Below, piece after piece: positions 23,799-31,096 of a DNA stretch of 64,000 nucleotides (its first letter is position 1; the number at the start of each line of letters is the position of its first letter). Made by a program: the position numbers and the translations under genes. The stretch comes from Mycobacteroides immunogenum (lineage in GTDB: Bacteria; Actinomycetota; Actinomycetes; Mycobacteriales; Mycobacteriaceae): positions 558,001-622,000 of the forward strand of contig NZ_CP011530.1 of the NCBI RefSeq assembly GCF_001605725.1, read 5' to 3'. The notes beneath the pieces are model-generated. The model saw nothing but the letters and a program-made list of their open reading frames with translations. It was not told the origin of the DNA and made no database searches.

Positions 23799-24715
23799 GC
23801 GGTCACCATGTTTCTGCGGTACCAGCGACGGCCGTGCCACCGTTGGTAATGCCATGCCGCGGTGGGCAATATGCCGCGCGGATGCAGCCAGAATCTGTCG
23901 GGAATCTCGGTCATGGGTGATTGGCGTCCGAGGTCGATATCGCCGAGAATGACGCCGGGTCCTTCTTCGGGACGGCGCTCGGCGATGACGTGGCCGGCGC
24001 TATCGGTGATGAGGGTGGACCCTTCGAACCGGCCTCGGTACTCCAGCGGAATCCAGGGCATGGCACACCGGAACTCGCCGACATGCGCGGCGTGAACAAC
24101 CGGGGCGCCAACGTATTTCGCGAAGGTAGCCGCTGCCGCTCGGGCCGTTTGGTGGTTGCGGCGTTCCATGGCTCCGAAGATCGCGTGTGGTGGCCAGGGA
24201 GGTATCGACCACCAACCAGAGCCGGTCAGCACCAGATCGACGCGAGTACGCATGCGTTGGGCCGTGCGGGCTCGCATCAGCTCCCAACATACCGCCGCGC
24301 CGATGTCGAGCGTGCCGGCACGAAGTACGCCGTCGTCGCGGCCGCCGATGTAGAAAGAGTTCTCCCACATGGTCGGTAGGTCCTTGTCGTGTCGCCCGAC
24401 CAACCCGGTCGAGTCGGCGGCGAAATAGGCGTTGCGGACGTGTCCGTCCTTGTCGCGGCAGAGGAATGAGCCACCGACCAGCGCGTCGTATCGCTGGGCG
24501 AGCGTGCACAGCAGGGAAGTGGCCGCTCCGTCGGGGGAAAGTGCGGCGTCCTTGAGTGATGGGTCGAACGCGATTCCGCTGGTGAAGAACTCAGGGAGCG
24601 CGATGATTTTCGCGCCGGCCCGGCCGGCCTCCTCGGCCAGTTGAGAGCACATTTCCAGATTCGCGGCCACGTCGCCGATGACCGCCTCGAGTTGGATCGC
24701 AGCTGCCAGCACCAT
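23795..24715 (-). CDS. Nitrilase-superfamily carbon-nitrogen hydrolase
   Basis: A 306-aa member of the nitrilase superfamily, acting on a nitrile, amide or carbamoyl bond. The Glu-Lys-Cys triad is visible: LPEFFTSG, HDKDLPTMWENSF and GAAVCWELMRAR. ATG 24715 is the proper start; the longer frame overlaps the TetR gene. The 40-bp gap between TetR and this gene consists almost entirely of a tandem 18-bp repeat. The gene is followed at a 4-bp overlap by a small membrane protein. The true substrate cannot be inferred. Confidence 0.9.
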   Translation of the reverse strand: MVLAAAIQLEAVIGDVAANLEMCSQLAEEAGRAGAKIIALPEFFTSGIAFDPSLKDAALSPDGAATSLLCTLAQRYDALVGGSFLCRDKDGHVRNAYFAADSTGLVGRHDKDLPTMWENSFYIGGRDDGVLRAGTLDIGAAVCWELMRARTAQRMRTRVDLVLTGSGWWSIPPWPPHAIFGAMERRNHQTARAAAATFAKYVGAPVVHAAHVGEFRCAMPWIPLEYRGRFEGSTLITDSAGHVIAERRPEEGPGVILGDIDLGRQSPMTEIPDRFWLHPRGILPTAAWHYQRWHGRRWYRRNMVTA

Positions 24716-24719
24716 AAAT

Positions 24720-24755
24720 TGAACGCTACTACAAAACTGAACGGTCCTACAAGAC
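24720..24755. repeat. Tandem 18-bp repeat in the TetR-nitrilase gap
   Basis: TGAACGCTACTACAAAAC (24720-24737) is followed without a gap by TGAACGGTCCTACAAGAC (24738-24755); 15 of 18 positions agree. The repeat fills the gap from the TetR stop to 4 bp before the nitrilase ATG. Read on the minus strand, each unit contains TTGTAG. It is a probable operator or promoter of the nitrilase gene. Confidence 0.6.
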
Positions 24756-25391
24756 TTATTGAGGAACGAGTCCGCGCTCGATGATGTCGCGGCCCAGTGC
24801 CAGCACGTGCCGCATTTCGGTGGGCTCGAGTCGCAGCCGGTCGGGGCGCAGGTTGAGTGACAGCACGCCATTCCACGCACCCCACAAGAAGATTGACGTG
24901 CGCACCGGATCGGGACAGTGCACTTCGCCTGCCGCGTCGGCCCGGCGCAGCACATCGGCGATGTCGCCGACCAAGGCCTCGACCTTGTCGGCAATGCGGC
25001 GCTCGACCTCGTCGGCCATATCGCCGGGAGGTACGTCAAGGGTGCGGAGCGCGATCATGCGGAAGTACCCCGGGTTCCGTAGATGAAAATCGCAATACGC
25101 GTCGCTGGCGGCTCGCAGTTCTTCCATGGGAGTACGTCCCTGACCGAATGCCACGGCCATCGCCTGCTCGTTGACCAGCAAGGCCCGCTCGACGAGCGCG
25201 AGATAGAGGCGTTCCTTGTTCTTGAAGTGGTGATAGATGGAACCCACCGCGAGGCCTGCGGCCTCGGCAATGGCGTCCATCGTGACCACGTGGAACCCGC
25301 GCTCCACGAAAAGTCCTTCGGCTGCGTCGAGGATGGCGGCTGTTGTTACGGCCGTGCGACGGTCTTGACGCCGGGCCTTGGTCTCAGACAC
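24756..25391 (-). CDS. TetR-family regulator
   Basis: A 211-aa TetR protein with a standard HTH (AAILDAAEGLFVERGFHVVT, AGLAVGSIYHHFKNKERLYLAL in parts) and a ligand domain rich in aromatic and aliphatic residues. It overlaps the upstream OYE gene by 8 bp and precedes the nitrilase, so OYE, TetR, nitrilase and membrane protein are co-directional over 25 bp to 8 kb of overlap-type spacing. The tandem repeat just downstream of it is a candidate binding site. Ligand unknown. Confidence 0.9.
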   Translation of the reverse strand: MSETKARRQDRRTAVTTAAILDAAEGLFVERGFHVVTMDAIAEAAGLAVGSIYHHFKNKERLYLALVERALLVNEQAMAVAFGQGRTPMEELRAASDAYCDFHLRNPGYFRMIALRTLDVPPGDMADEVERRIADKVEALVGDIADVLRRADAAGEVHCPDPVRTSIFLWGAWNGVLSLNLRPDRLRLEPTEMRHVLALGRDIIERGLVPQ

Positions 25392-26658
25392 CCACCGAGG
25401 TTACGGGCTTTTGCCGCGATGCCAACCAGCGTGCGTAGTTTCGCAATGCGCGGCGCTGTACGCGTTGATCCATTGCCAGCGCCCAGGCCGCGGGCACCCG
25501 CGGTGCGGGGTTGTCGCCCTTGGCCATCCGGCGCAGCTGATACCGGACCATGGCCATGCTCGCCGCCGCGGCCAATTGTTTGTTCTTCCATGTGACGGCC
25601 CGTAGTACCGCGGTGGCGCCCAGCCCCTCGCGCCAGCGGTGCGCAAGGTCCGGGGTCACCGCGAGCGCAGTGCCGATACCCACCATCGCCACGTGATTGG
25701 CCAGCACCTGATCGGCTGTTTCAATCCGGGAAATCCCCCCTGTCAGCATCAGGGGCAGGGCACTGGTTGCGGCCAACTCGGTGGCGAGATCCAGAAAGTA
25801 CGCCTCTCGGGCGGCGGTGCGCCCATCGGCGGGGCGGCCGGTCATGGCCGGACTTTCGTAACTCCCGCCGGAGATCTCGACCAGGTCCGCACCGACGGGT
25901 TCCAGTAGTGCGATCACCTTGCGTGCGTCATCGGCGTCGAAGCCGCCGCGCTGAAAGTCCGCGGAGTTCAGCTTGACGGCGACGGCGAATTCTGGGGACA
26001 CCACCGTGCGGATCGTTCGGACGATCTCGATCAGCAACCGGGCGCGATTCTCCAGTGAGCCGCCCCACTGATCGGTGCGGTTGTTCACCAACGGTGAAAG
26101 GAATTGCGAGAGTAAATATCCGTGTGCGGCATGTACTTCTACCCCGTCGAACCCCGCCTGCTCGGCGCGCTCCGCGGTAGTCGCGAAACGCAGGATGGTG
26201 TCCTCAATCATGCGTGGGGTCATCGCAACCGGCTTACCGAATCGTTTGGATTGGCTGCCGATGTCGACGGCGATGTTGGACGGTCCCCACACCACGCCCG
26301 GCATGTTCGCCTGAACCTGGCGGCCGGGGTGGTTGATCTGCATCCAGATGCGTGCGCCCGCGGACTTTCCCGCTTGCGCCCAGCGCGCAAAGGGATCCAG
26401 CGGTGCGCTGGAGTCGAGCACAATGCCGCCGGGGCCGGTCAATGCTTCGGCATGCACCATGACGTTCCCGGTGATGAGTAGCCCGGTGCCGCCGGCGCCC
26501 CAGCGGCGGTAGAGGTTGATCAGTCGGTCGTCGGGGACTTGCCCGGCGCCGGCCATGCCCTCCTCCATGGCTGCCTTCGCTATCCGTGACGGAAGGATTT
26601 GGCCGCTGCGCAGTTGAAGAGGTGTGAACAAGCCATCGGCTCGAAGATCATTTGTCAC
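25384..26658 (-). CDS. Old Yellow Enzyme-like flavin oxidoreductase
   Basis: A 424-aa FMN-dependent NAD(P)H:flavin oxidoreductase. The TIM-barrel is recognisable from RIAKAAMEEGMA, QINHPGRQ, FDGVEVHAAHGYLLSQFLSP, NNRTDQWGGSLENR and the phosphate-binding end. The His-His/Asn pair for the substrate is in VHAAHGY. It lacks the C-terminal FeS and FAD modules of 2,4-dienoyl-CoA reductases. Divergent from the TetR gene at 26760, with two copies of a 17-bp motif between them, so it is probably a target of that regulator. Confidence 0.88.
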   Translation of the reverse strand: MTNDLRADGLFTPLQLRSGQILPSRIAKAAMEEGMAGAGQVPDDRLINLYRRWGAGGTGLLITGNVMVHAEALTGPGGIVLDSSAPLDPFARWAQAGKSAGARIWMQINHPGRQVQANMPGVVWGPSNIAVDIGSQSKRFGKPVAMTPRMIEDTILRFATTAERAEQAGFDGVEVHAAHGYLLSQFLSPLVNNRTDQWGGSLENRARLLIEIVRTIRTVVSPEFAVAVKLNSADFQRGGFDADDARKVIALLEPVGADLVEISGGSYESPAMTGRPADGRTAAREAYFLDLATELAATSALPLMLTGGISRIETADQVLANHVAMVGIGTALAVTPDLAHRWREGLGATAVLRAVTWKNKQLAAAASMAMVRYQLRRMAKGDNPAPRVPAAWALAMDQRVQRRALRNYARWLASRQKPVTSVGV

Positions 26659-26681
26659 GCGGATGCCTCCCGGCCCAGTAA

Positions 26682-26742
26682 TGTAATCAGTGCTTACAAC
26701 GTCCTAGCGACACGGTAGGCGCGAATGTAAGCACTGTCAACA
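26682..26742. promoter_or_regulatory. Two TetR-type sites between OYE and tetR
   Basis: TGTAATCAGTGCTTACA (26682-26698) and, inverted, TGTAAGCACTGTCAACA (26726-26742). They share the core TGTAAGCACTG in opposite orientation, 14 of 17 positions in all. They flank the divergent start region of the OYE and tetR genes. The same motif returns at 27844-27974. Confidence 0.7.
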
Positions 26743-26759
26743 CTGGTTAGGTTTCAGGT

Positions 26760-27347
26760 ATGGCCACCACGTCCGAGACGTATCACCATGGCGATCTGCC
26801 CAGCGCGCTGCTGCGTGCGGCCATGGAACTCCTCGAAGAGAACGGGGCCAGTGAGCTGTCGCTGCGCGCTGCCGCACGGCGTGCAGGGGTATCGACCGCT
26901 GCCCCGTATCGGCACTTCGCCGATCGCAATGCGTTGGTGTCTGCGGTTGCGGCAATCGGCTACCAGCAGTTGGCGGCCGAACTCGCGGCGGCCAGTGCCG
27001 AACCGACTACCGTCGATGATTTTGCCGCGGTCGCGATCGCCTATGTGCAGTTCGCCATTGAGCGGCCTGGCCTCTTTCGGGTGATGTTCGCCGAGCCCTG
27101 CGATCCGAACAGCCCGGAACGGACCGCCGCCGCGGCGGCGATCGGGGAGTATCTCGAATCGATTGTCGCCAAGACATTTCCGGCGTCAGAGCCCGAAGCG
27201 GCCGCCAACGCGATGTGGGCCCTGGTGCATGGGCTGGCCTTCCTGCACCTGGATGGGAAGTTCGAGACCCAGCCCCCTGAGGCCGTGGTGGCGCGGGTGC
27301 GCGCTGCCGTGCGCGCGGCGCTCGCGGCCGCCGACCACGGGCAGTGA
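26760..27347 (+). CDS. TetR-family regulator (WHG-domain type)
   Basis: A 195-aa TetR protein opening with YHHGDLPSALLRAAMELLEE, the signature of the TetR/WHG-domain subgroup also seen at 46539. The recognition helix region is GVSTAAPYRHFADRNALV. The C-terminal part has FAIERPGLFRVMFAEP and ALVHGLAFLHLDGKF. It is divergent from an OYE gene, and five related 17-bp motifs lie near it, before OYE, the DDN-type gene and the decarboxylase-like gene, suggesting a local regulon. Confidence 0.9.
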   Translation: MATTSETYHHGDLPSALLRAAMELLEENGASELSLRAAARRAGVSTAAPYRHFADRNALVSAVAAIGYQQLAAELAAASAEPTTVDDFAAVAIAYVQFAIERPGLFRVMFAEPCDPNSPERTAAAAAIGEYLESIVAKTFPASEPEAAANAMWALVHGLAFLHLDGKFETQPPEAVVARVRAAVRAALAAADHGQ

Positions 27348-27349
27348 TT

Positions 27350-27790
27350 TCAGTCGAGTAGTTCGCAGATCACTACTGGGATGTCGCGTGAGGTCCGCCG
27401 CTGGTAACCGGCGTATCCGCTGTACGCGCCCACGATCTGCGGCCAGAGTTCCGATTTTTCCGTCGCGTCCGCGGTGCGGGCGTGCACTTTGTGCCGGCGC
27501 CCGTTGAGGATCAGTTCGGCGTCGGGGCGCGCTTGCAGGTTCAGATACCACTCGGGGTTGCGATCGTCACCACCCTTCGACGCGACCAGCACCACGCGGC
27601 CGGAGTCGTGGACCGGGGTGGTCAGGTAGCAGGACCGCGGTAGCCCGGACTTGCGGCCAACCGTATGCAGCTCCACTACCGGCATCCCGAAGGGTTCGGA
27701 CAGCAACCGGTTGCCGCTAACGGTGAGTACCACTCGATGCGCGAGATTCATCAACTTGGCTCCGCGGTCTTTCAGCGCGTTCTTGCTCAT
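27350..27790 (-). CDS. DDN-type F420-dependent nitroreductase family protein
   Basis: A 146-aa member of the deazaflavin (F420)-dependent nitroreductase family, a mycobacterial group using cofactor F420 to reduce quinones and nitro compounds. Hallmarks: VELHTVGRKSGLPRSCYLTTPV, VLVASKGGDDRNPEWYLNLQARPDAEL (in parts) and EKSELWPQIVGAYSGYAGYQRRTSRDIPVVIC. Its end lies 2 bp from the end of the TetR gene (convergent). A copy of the TetR-type motif at 27844 lies ~55 bp upstream of its start. Confidence 0.88.
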   Translation of the reverse strand: MSKNALKDRGAKLMNLAHRVVLTVSGNRLLSEPFGMPVVELHTVGRKSGLPRSCYLTTPVHDSGRVVLVASKGGDDRNPEWYLNLQARPDAELILNGRRHKVHARTADATEKSELWPQIVGAYSGYAGYQRRTSRDIPVVICELLD

Positions 27791-27843
27791 GATCTGCTCC
27801 TTGGGCTGATGCGCCCGCTCGGGGACGGTCCCGATCCGAACCG

Positions 27844-27974
27844 TGTTAACGGTGCAAACATACCAGCGGAGTGAGCGGTGTCAACATTGCATATTCGCCT
27901 GCTGGGGCCGCTAGGCACGGTGAGTTGACAGTGCTTACATGCGGACTTAAGTTGCGATGTAAGCGCTGCACACA
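27844..27974. promoter_or_regulatory. Three further copies of the TetR-type motif
   Basis: TGTTAACGGTGCAAACA (27844-27860), AGTTGACAGTGCTTACA (27923-27939) and, inverted, TGTAAGCGCTGCACACA (27958-27974). The second matches the reverse complement of the 26726 site at 16 of 17 positions. The last two lie 25-77 bp before ATG 28000; the first is nearest the divergent DDN-type gene. Confidence 0.65.
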
Positions 27975-27999
27975 CCGCATCGATCGAAAGGGCTCTCGG

Positions 28000-28899
28000 A
28001 TGCCGGCTGGGACCGTCGAAGTGGATTTGGGAAATCGTGTGGTGACCGTTCCTGTGGGTGGCCTCTACGACCGATTTCGGATGGATACCGATCTCGATGA
28101 GGTCGCCCGCGATCCGCGCGTCAGCGGTGTCGAGTTCTTTCGCCGCTTGCCCAAGACGGAGGTCGACGCTCCCTTCGGCCCCACGCTCACCCCGAACTTC
28201 TACTACCGCGTTTCGACGGCCCGGTTGGTCATGCTGGCGCCCACCCGGGCGATTCGCACGCGGTTGCCGGCGGAGCTAGCTCCACTGGAATTGGTGCCCG
28301 GGATCGGGCTGGTTTCGGCGATGTTCTTCCGCTACGACGTATGCGATATCGACTTTTACACCGAGGCCGCCATCGCGGTCGCCGTTCGGCCGGCCCGGCA
28401 TCGCGGCCCGGGATTCATCGACCTGGCTGCCGCGCTGCGGTTCAAAGATGTTTATTCCTATGTACTTTCGCTGCCCGTCAGTTCGGAAATCGCTCAGGTT
28501 CGCGGCCATGACGGGTACGGGTTCCCTAAGTGGGTCACCGGGATCGACGTCGATGTGGACCGGCGGCGGACCGAGGTGCGTGTGTCCAATGACGCGGGCG
28601 GCGTCGATGTGGCGTTGTCGGCGCCGACGCCGCGACAGCGGACCCATGGGAGTGGGCAATGCGTCACCCCGTCCACCTCCTACACGACCATGGGTGACGC
28701 GTGGTATTCGACGTTGAGTCAAACCCATGTGCTGTCGACGGGTGCGGCGTACCTTCCGCGTAACGTCAACCTGGAGATCGGGCAGGGGCATCTGGCCAGC
28801 GATCTGAGGACGCTCAGGCCGATCCGCACGGTGCAATTCGAGGTCATGGCCGAGGCGCAGGTGGCCCTGCACATGCCTGTACCGTTCTCGATCCACTAG
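28000..28899 (+). CDS. Acetoacetate-decarboxylase-like protein
   Basis: A 299-aa protein with the fold pattern of acetoacetate decarboxylase: SEIAQVRGHDGYGFPKWVTGI carries the Lys in the GFPKW motif that forms the Schiff base in ADC, and earlier NFYYRVSTARLVML and GIGLVSAMFFRYDVCDIDFYTEAAIAV segments. ADC-superfamily members also catalyse other Schiff-base reactions, so acetoacetate is not certain. The longer open frame begins at 27871 but would contain the two regulatory sites; ATG 28000 is preferred. Paired motifs suggest control by the TetR at 26760. Confidence 0.8.
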   Translation: MPAGTVEVDLGNRVVTVPVGGLYDRFRMDTDLDEVARDPRVSGVEFFRRLPKTEVDAPFGPTLTPNFYYRVSTARLVMLAPTRAIRTRLPAELAPLELVPGIGLVSAMFFRYDVCDIDFYTEAAIAVAVRPARHRGPGFIDLAAALRFKDVYSYVLSLPVSSEIAQVRGHDGYGFPKWVTGIDVDVDRRRTEVRVSNDAGGVDVALSAPTPRQRTHGSGQCVTPSTSYTTMGDAWYSTLSQTHVLSTGAAYLPRNVNLEIGQGHLASDLRTLRPIRTVQFEVMAEAQVALHMPVPFSIH

Positions 28900-28940
28900 C
28901 CCCGCCCGAACCGGTAAACACCTGGCTGTAGCGTGACCTG

Positions 28941-29900
28941 ATGCTCGTCACCCTGCACCCCAAGTCGGGTCTCAAGGCACGCTTGTCCTTCTTGTTCGTG
29001 CTGCTTTTCGTGAAGCCGCTGCTGATCTTGTTCCCGATCTTCGACGGGGGCCTTCGGCAGCTCAAATGGCTCGATCGTGGCGCGCAGCGCGGGCCCGACG
29101 CACCCGGCATCCAGCGCACGCGGGTGACCCTGGCCGACAGGCCCACGGACCTGATGATCGCGGCGGGGACGGCGCCGTCGGATTCCAGCACCGCGATTCT
29201 GTATCTGCACGGGGGCGCGTTCATCGCATGCGGTCCGGCCACCCACCGCAAGATCACCGGTCTACTGGCCCGTCAGCTCAGAATCCCCGTGTACGTGCTG
29301 GACTACCGGCAGCTACCGGAGGTGGGCGTGGGTTCCTCGGTGGCGGATGCGGTGCAGGCCTACCGCGAGCTGTTACAGGACTACGAGCGCGTGATCGTTG
29401 TCGGAGATTCGGCCGGTGGGTACCTGAGCGGCAAAGTCATCGAATACGCGCATAACCATGGGCTACCAAAACCCGTTGCGTATGTGGGCTATTCGCCGTT
29501 GTTGGATCTGGACCTGGGTGCAAATCCGGAAAGCACCAGCCGTCATGACGCCTACCTGCCCAAGAGCAAGCTCAAGAAGCTGGCGCCCAAGTTCGATAGG
29601 GGGCCAGTGGAATTCACCGGAGAACGCCGCGTGATCTCGGTGCCCGTCGAGGCCTACCCGCCCACCCTGCTCATCACCGCCCAGGATGAATTCCTGGAAC
29701 CGGATGCCATCGAGCTTGCCGAGAAACTTTCCGCGGCAGGAGTGGTGGTCAACGTGCACAGCTACTCGTGGCAGCTGCACGCGTTCCCGGCCATCGCCGT
29801 CTCGCGCGATACGGCCGAGGCTGTGGTGCTCTCGGCAGACTTCATCCGTGAGGCGCTGGCCGCCGCTGAGCAGGGGCCGGTGACCGAACAAGCCGGGTAG
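28941..29900 (+). CDS. HSL-family alpha/beta hydrolase (esterase/lipase)
   Basis: A 319-aa esterase of the hormone-sensitive-lipase group: oxyanion motif YLHGGAF near residue 95, nucleophile GDSAGG near residue 158, Asp in ITAQDEFLEPD, and the catalytic His in WQLHAFP. The N-terminal segment LSFLFVLLFVKPLLILFPIF is strongly hydrophobic and may anchor it in the membrane. ATG 28941 follows the decarboxylase-like gene by 41 bp, probably co-transcribed. LipN/LipI-like mycobacterial lipases are comparable. Confidence 0.9.
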   Translation: MLVTLHPKSGLKARLSFLFVLLFVKPLLILFPIFDGGLRQLKWLDRGAQRGPDAPGIQRTRVTLADRPTDLMIAAGTAPSDSSTAILYLHGGAFIACGPATHRKITGLLARQLRIPVYVLDYRQLPEVGVGSSVADAVQAYRELLQDYERVIVVGDSAGGYLSGKVIEYAHNHGLPKPVAYVGYSPLLDLDLGANPESTSRHDAYLPKSKLKKLAPKFDRGPVEFTGERRVISVPVEAYPPTLLITAQDEFLEPDAIELAEKLSAAGVVVNVHSYSWQLHAFPAIAVSRDTAEAVVLSADFIREALAAAEQGPVTEQAG

Positions 29901-29992
29901 CGGTACCCGGGAAGTATCTTGGGCCCATCGGCGTTGGACTGTGCCGGGCCAGCGGTGCTGGCCGAAGACCCAACGCGAGGAGCCTTCGCACC

Positions 29993-31096
29993 ATGAGCCA
30001 GCTGTTCGAGCCGTACCGGTTGCGTGACATCACCATTCCCAACCGGATCTGGATGTCGCCGATGTGCCAATACTCGGCGGAACCCACCGGGCCGCTGGTT
30101 GGGACACCGCATGACTGGCACCGCACGCATCTGATCAGCCGCGCCATCGGTGGTGCTGGACTGGTGTTCACCGAGGCCACCTCGGTGAACGCGCAGGGCC
30201 GGCTCTCTCCGTACGACACCGGCCTGTGGAATGACACCCAGGAGCACGCCTGGGCCGCCATCGTGGAAGGAATCAAGCAGTATGGCGCCGTTCCGGCGAT
30301 ACAGCTCGGGCATGCCGGCCGCAAGGCGTCCACCGTCGCGCCATGGGACGGGCACCATTCGCTGGATCCCTCGGATCCGTTGAGTTGGCAGACAATTGGG
30401 CCAACGGAGGCGCCGTACGGTGACTTCGTACCACCGGTATCAGCCGCCACCGCCGACCTTACGGCGATCATCGAAGACTATGTCGGTGCCGCGCAACGTG
30501 CGGTGCGGGCAGGTTTCCAGGTGCTTGAAGTGCACGCCGCGCACGGCTACATTCAGCACCAATTTCTTTCTCCGGCAAGCAATACTCGCACCGACGAGTA
30601 TGGAGGTTCGTTCGCGGGGCGGGTCAAGTTCACCCTTGATACCGTCACGGCAGTGCGCAGCGTCTGGCCCGAACATCTCCCGCTTTTCGTCAGGGTCTCG
30701 GCCACCGACTGGCTATCCGAGGAACCGGGGCTGGAAGCCGACAGCTGGACACCCGATCAGACGGTCGAGCTGGCCAGGCTGCTGCAGGCCCGTGGAGTAG
30801 ACCTCATCGATGTATCGACGGGGGGCAATGTTCCGCACGTACATATCCCGACCGGGCCCGGGTACCAGGTGAGGTTCGCGCGGCGCGTGCAGACCGAAAC
30901 TTCGCTTCCCGCAGCGGCGGTCGGCATGATTACCGAATCGCATCAGGCAGAATCCATTCTCGCCGCGGGGGATGCCTCCGCGGTACTGCTGGGCCGCGAG
31001 TTGCTGCGCGACCCGTACTGGCCACGGCGCGCCGCACGCGAGTTGGGTGCTGAACTGAATCCCGTGGTGCCCAAGCAGTACGCGCGAGCTTTCTAG
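29993..31096 (+). CDS. YqjM-type Old Yellow Enzyme
   Basis: A 367-aa FMN ene-reductase of the thermophilic-like/YqjM class. IPNRIWMSPMCQYSA contains the Cys that tunes FMN in YqjM, QLGHAGRKAST the substrate/FMN segment, HAAHGYIQHQFLSPASNTRTDEYGGSF the His-His pair and barrel end (quoted in parts). It reduces activated C=C bonds with NAD(P)H. The stop overlaps the convergent helicase stop by 4 bp in a shared CTAG. It is 92 bp after the lipase gene and has no nearby regulator of its own. Confidence 0.92.
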   Translation: MSQLFEPYRLRDITIPNRIWMSPMCQYSAEPTGPLVGTPHDWHRTHLISRAIGGAGLVFTEATSVNAQGRLSPYDTGLWNDTQEHAWAAIVEGIKQYGAVPAIQLGHAGRKASTVAPWDGHHSLDPSDPLSWQTIGPTEAPYGDFVPPVSAATADLTAIIEDYVGAAQRAVRAGFQVLEVHAAHGYIQHQFLSPASNTRTDEYGGSFAGRVKFTLDTVTAVRSVWPEHLPLFVRVSATDWLSEEPGLEADSWTPDQTVELARLLQARGVDLIDVSTGGNVPHVHIPTGPGYQVRFARRVQTETSLPAAAVGMITESHQAESILAAGDASAVLLGRELLRDPYWPRRAARELGAELNPVVPKQYARAF

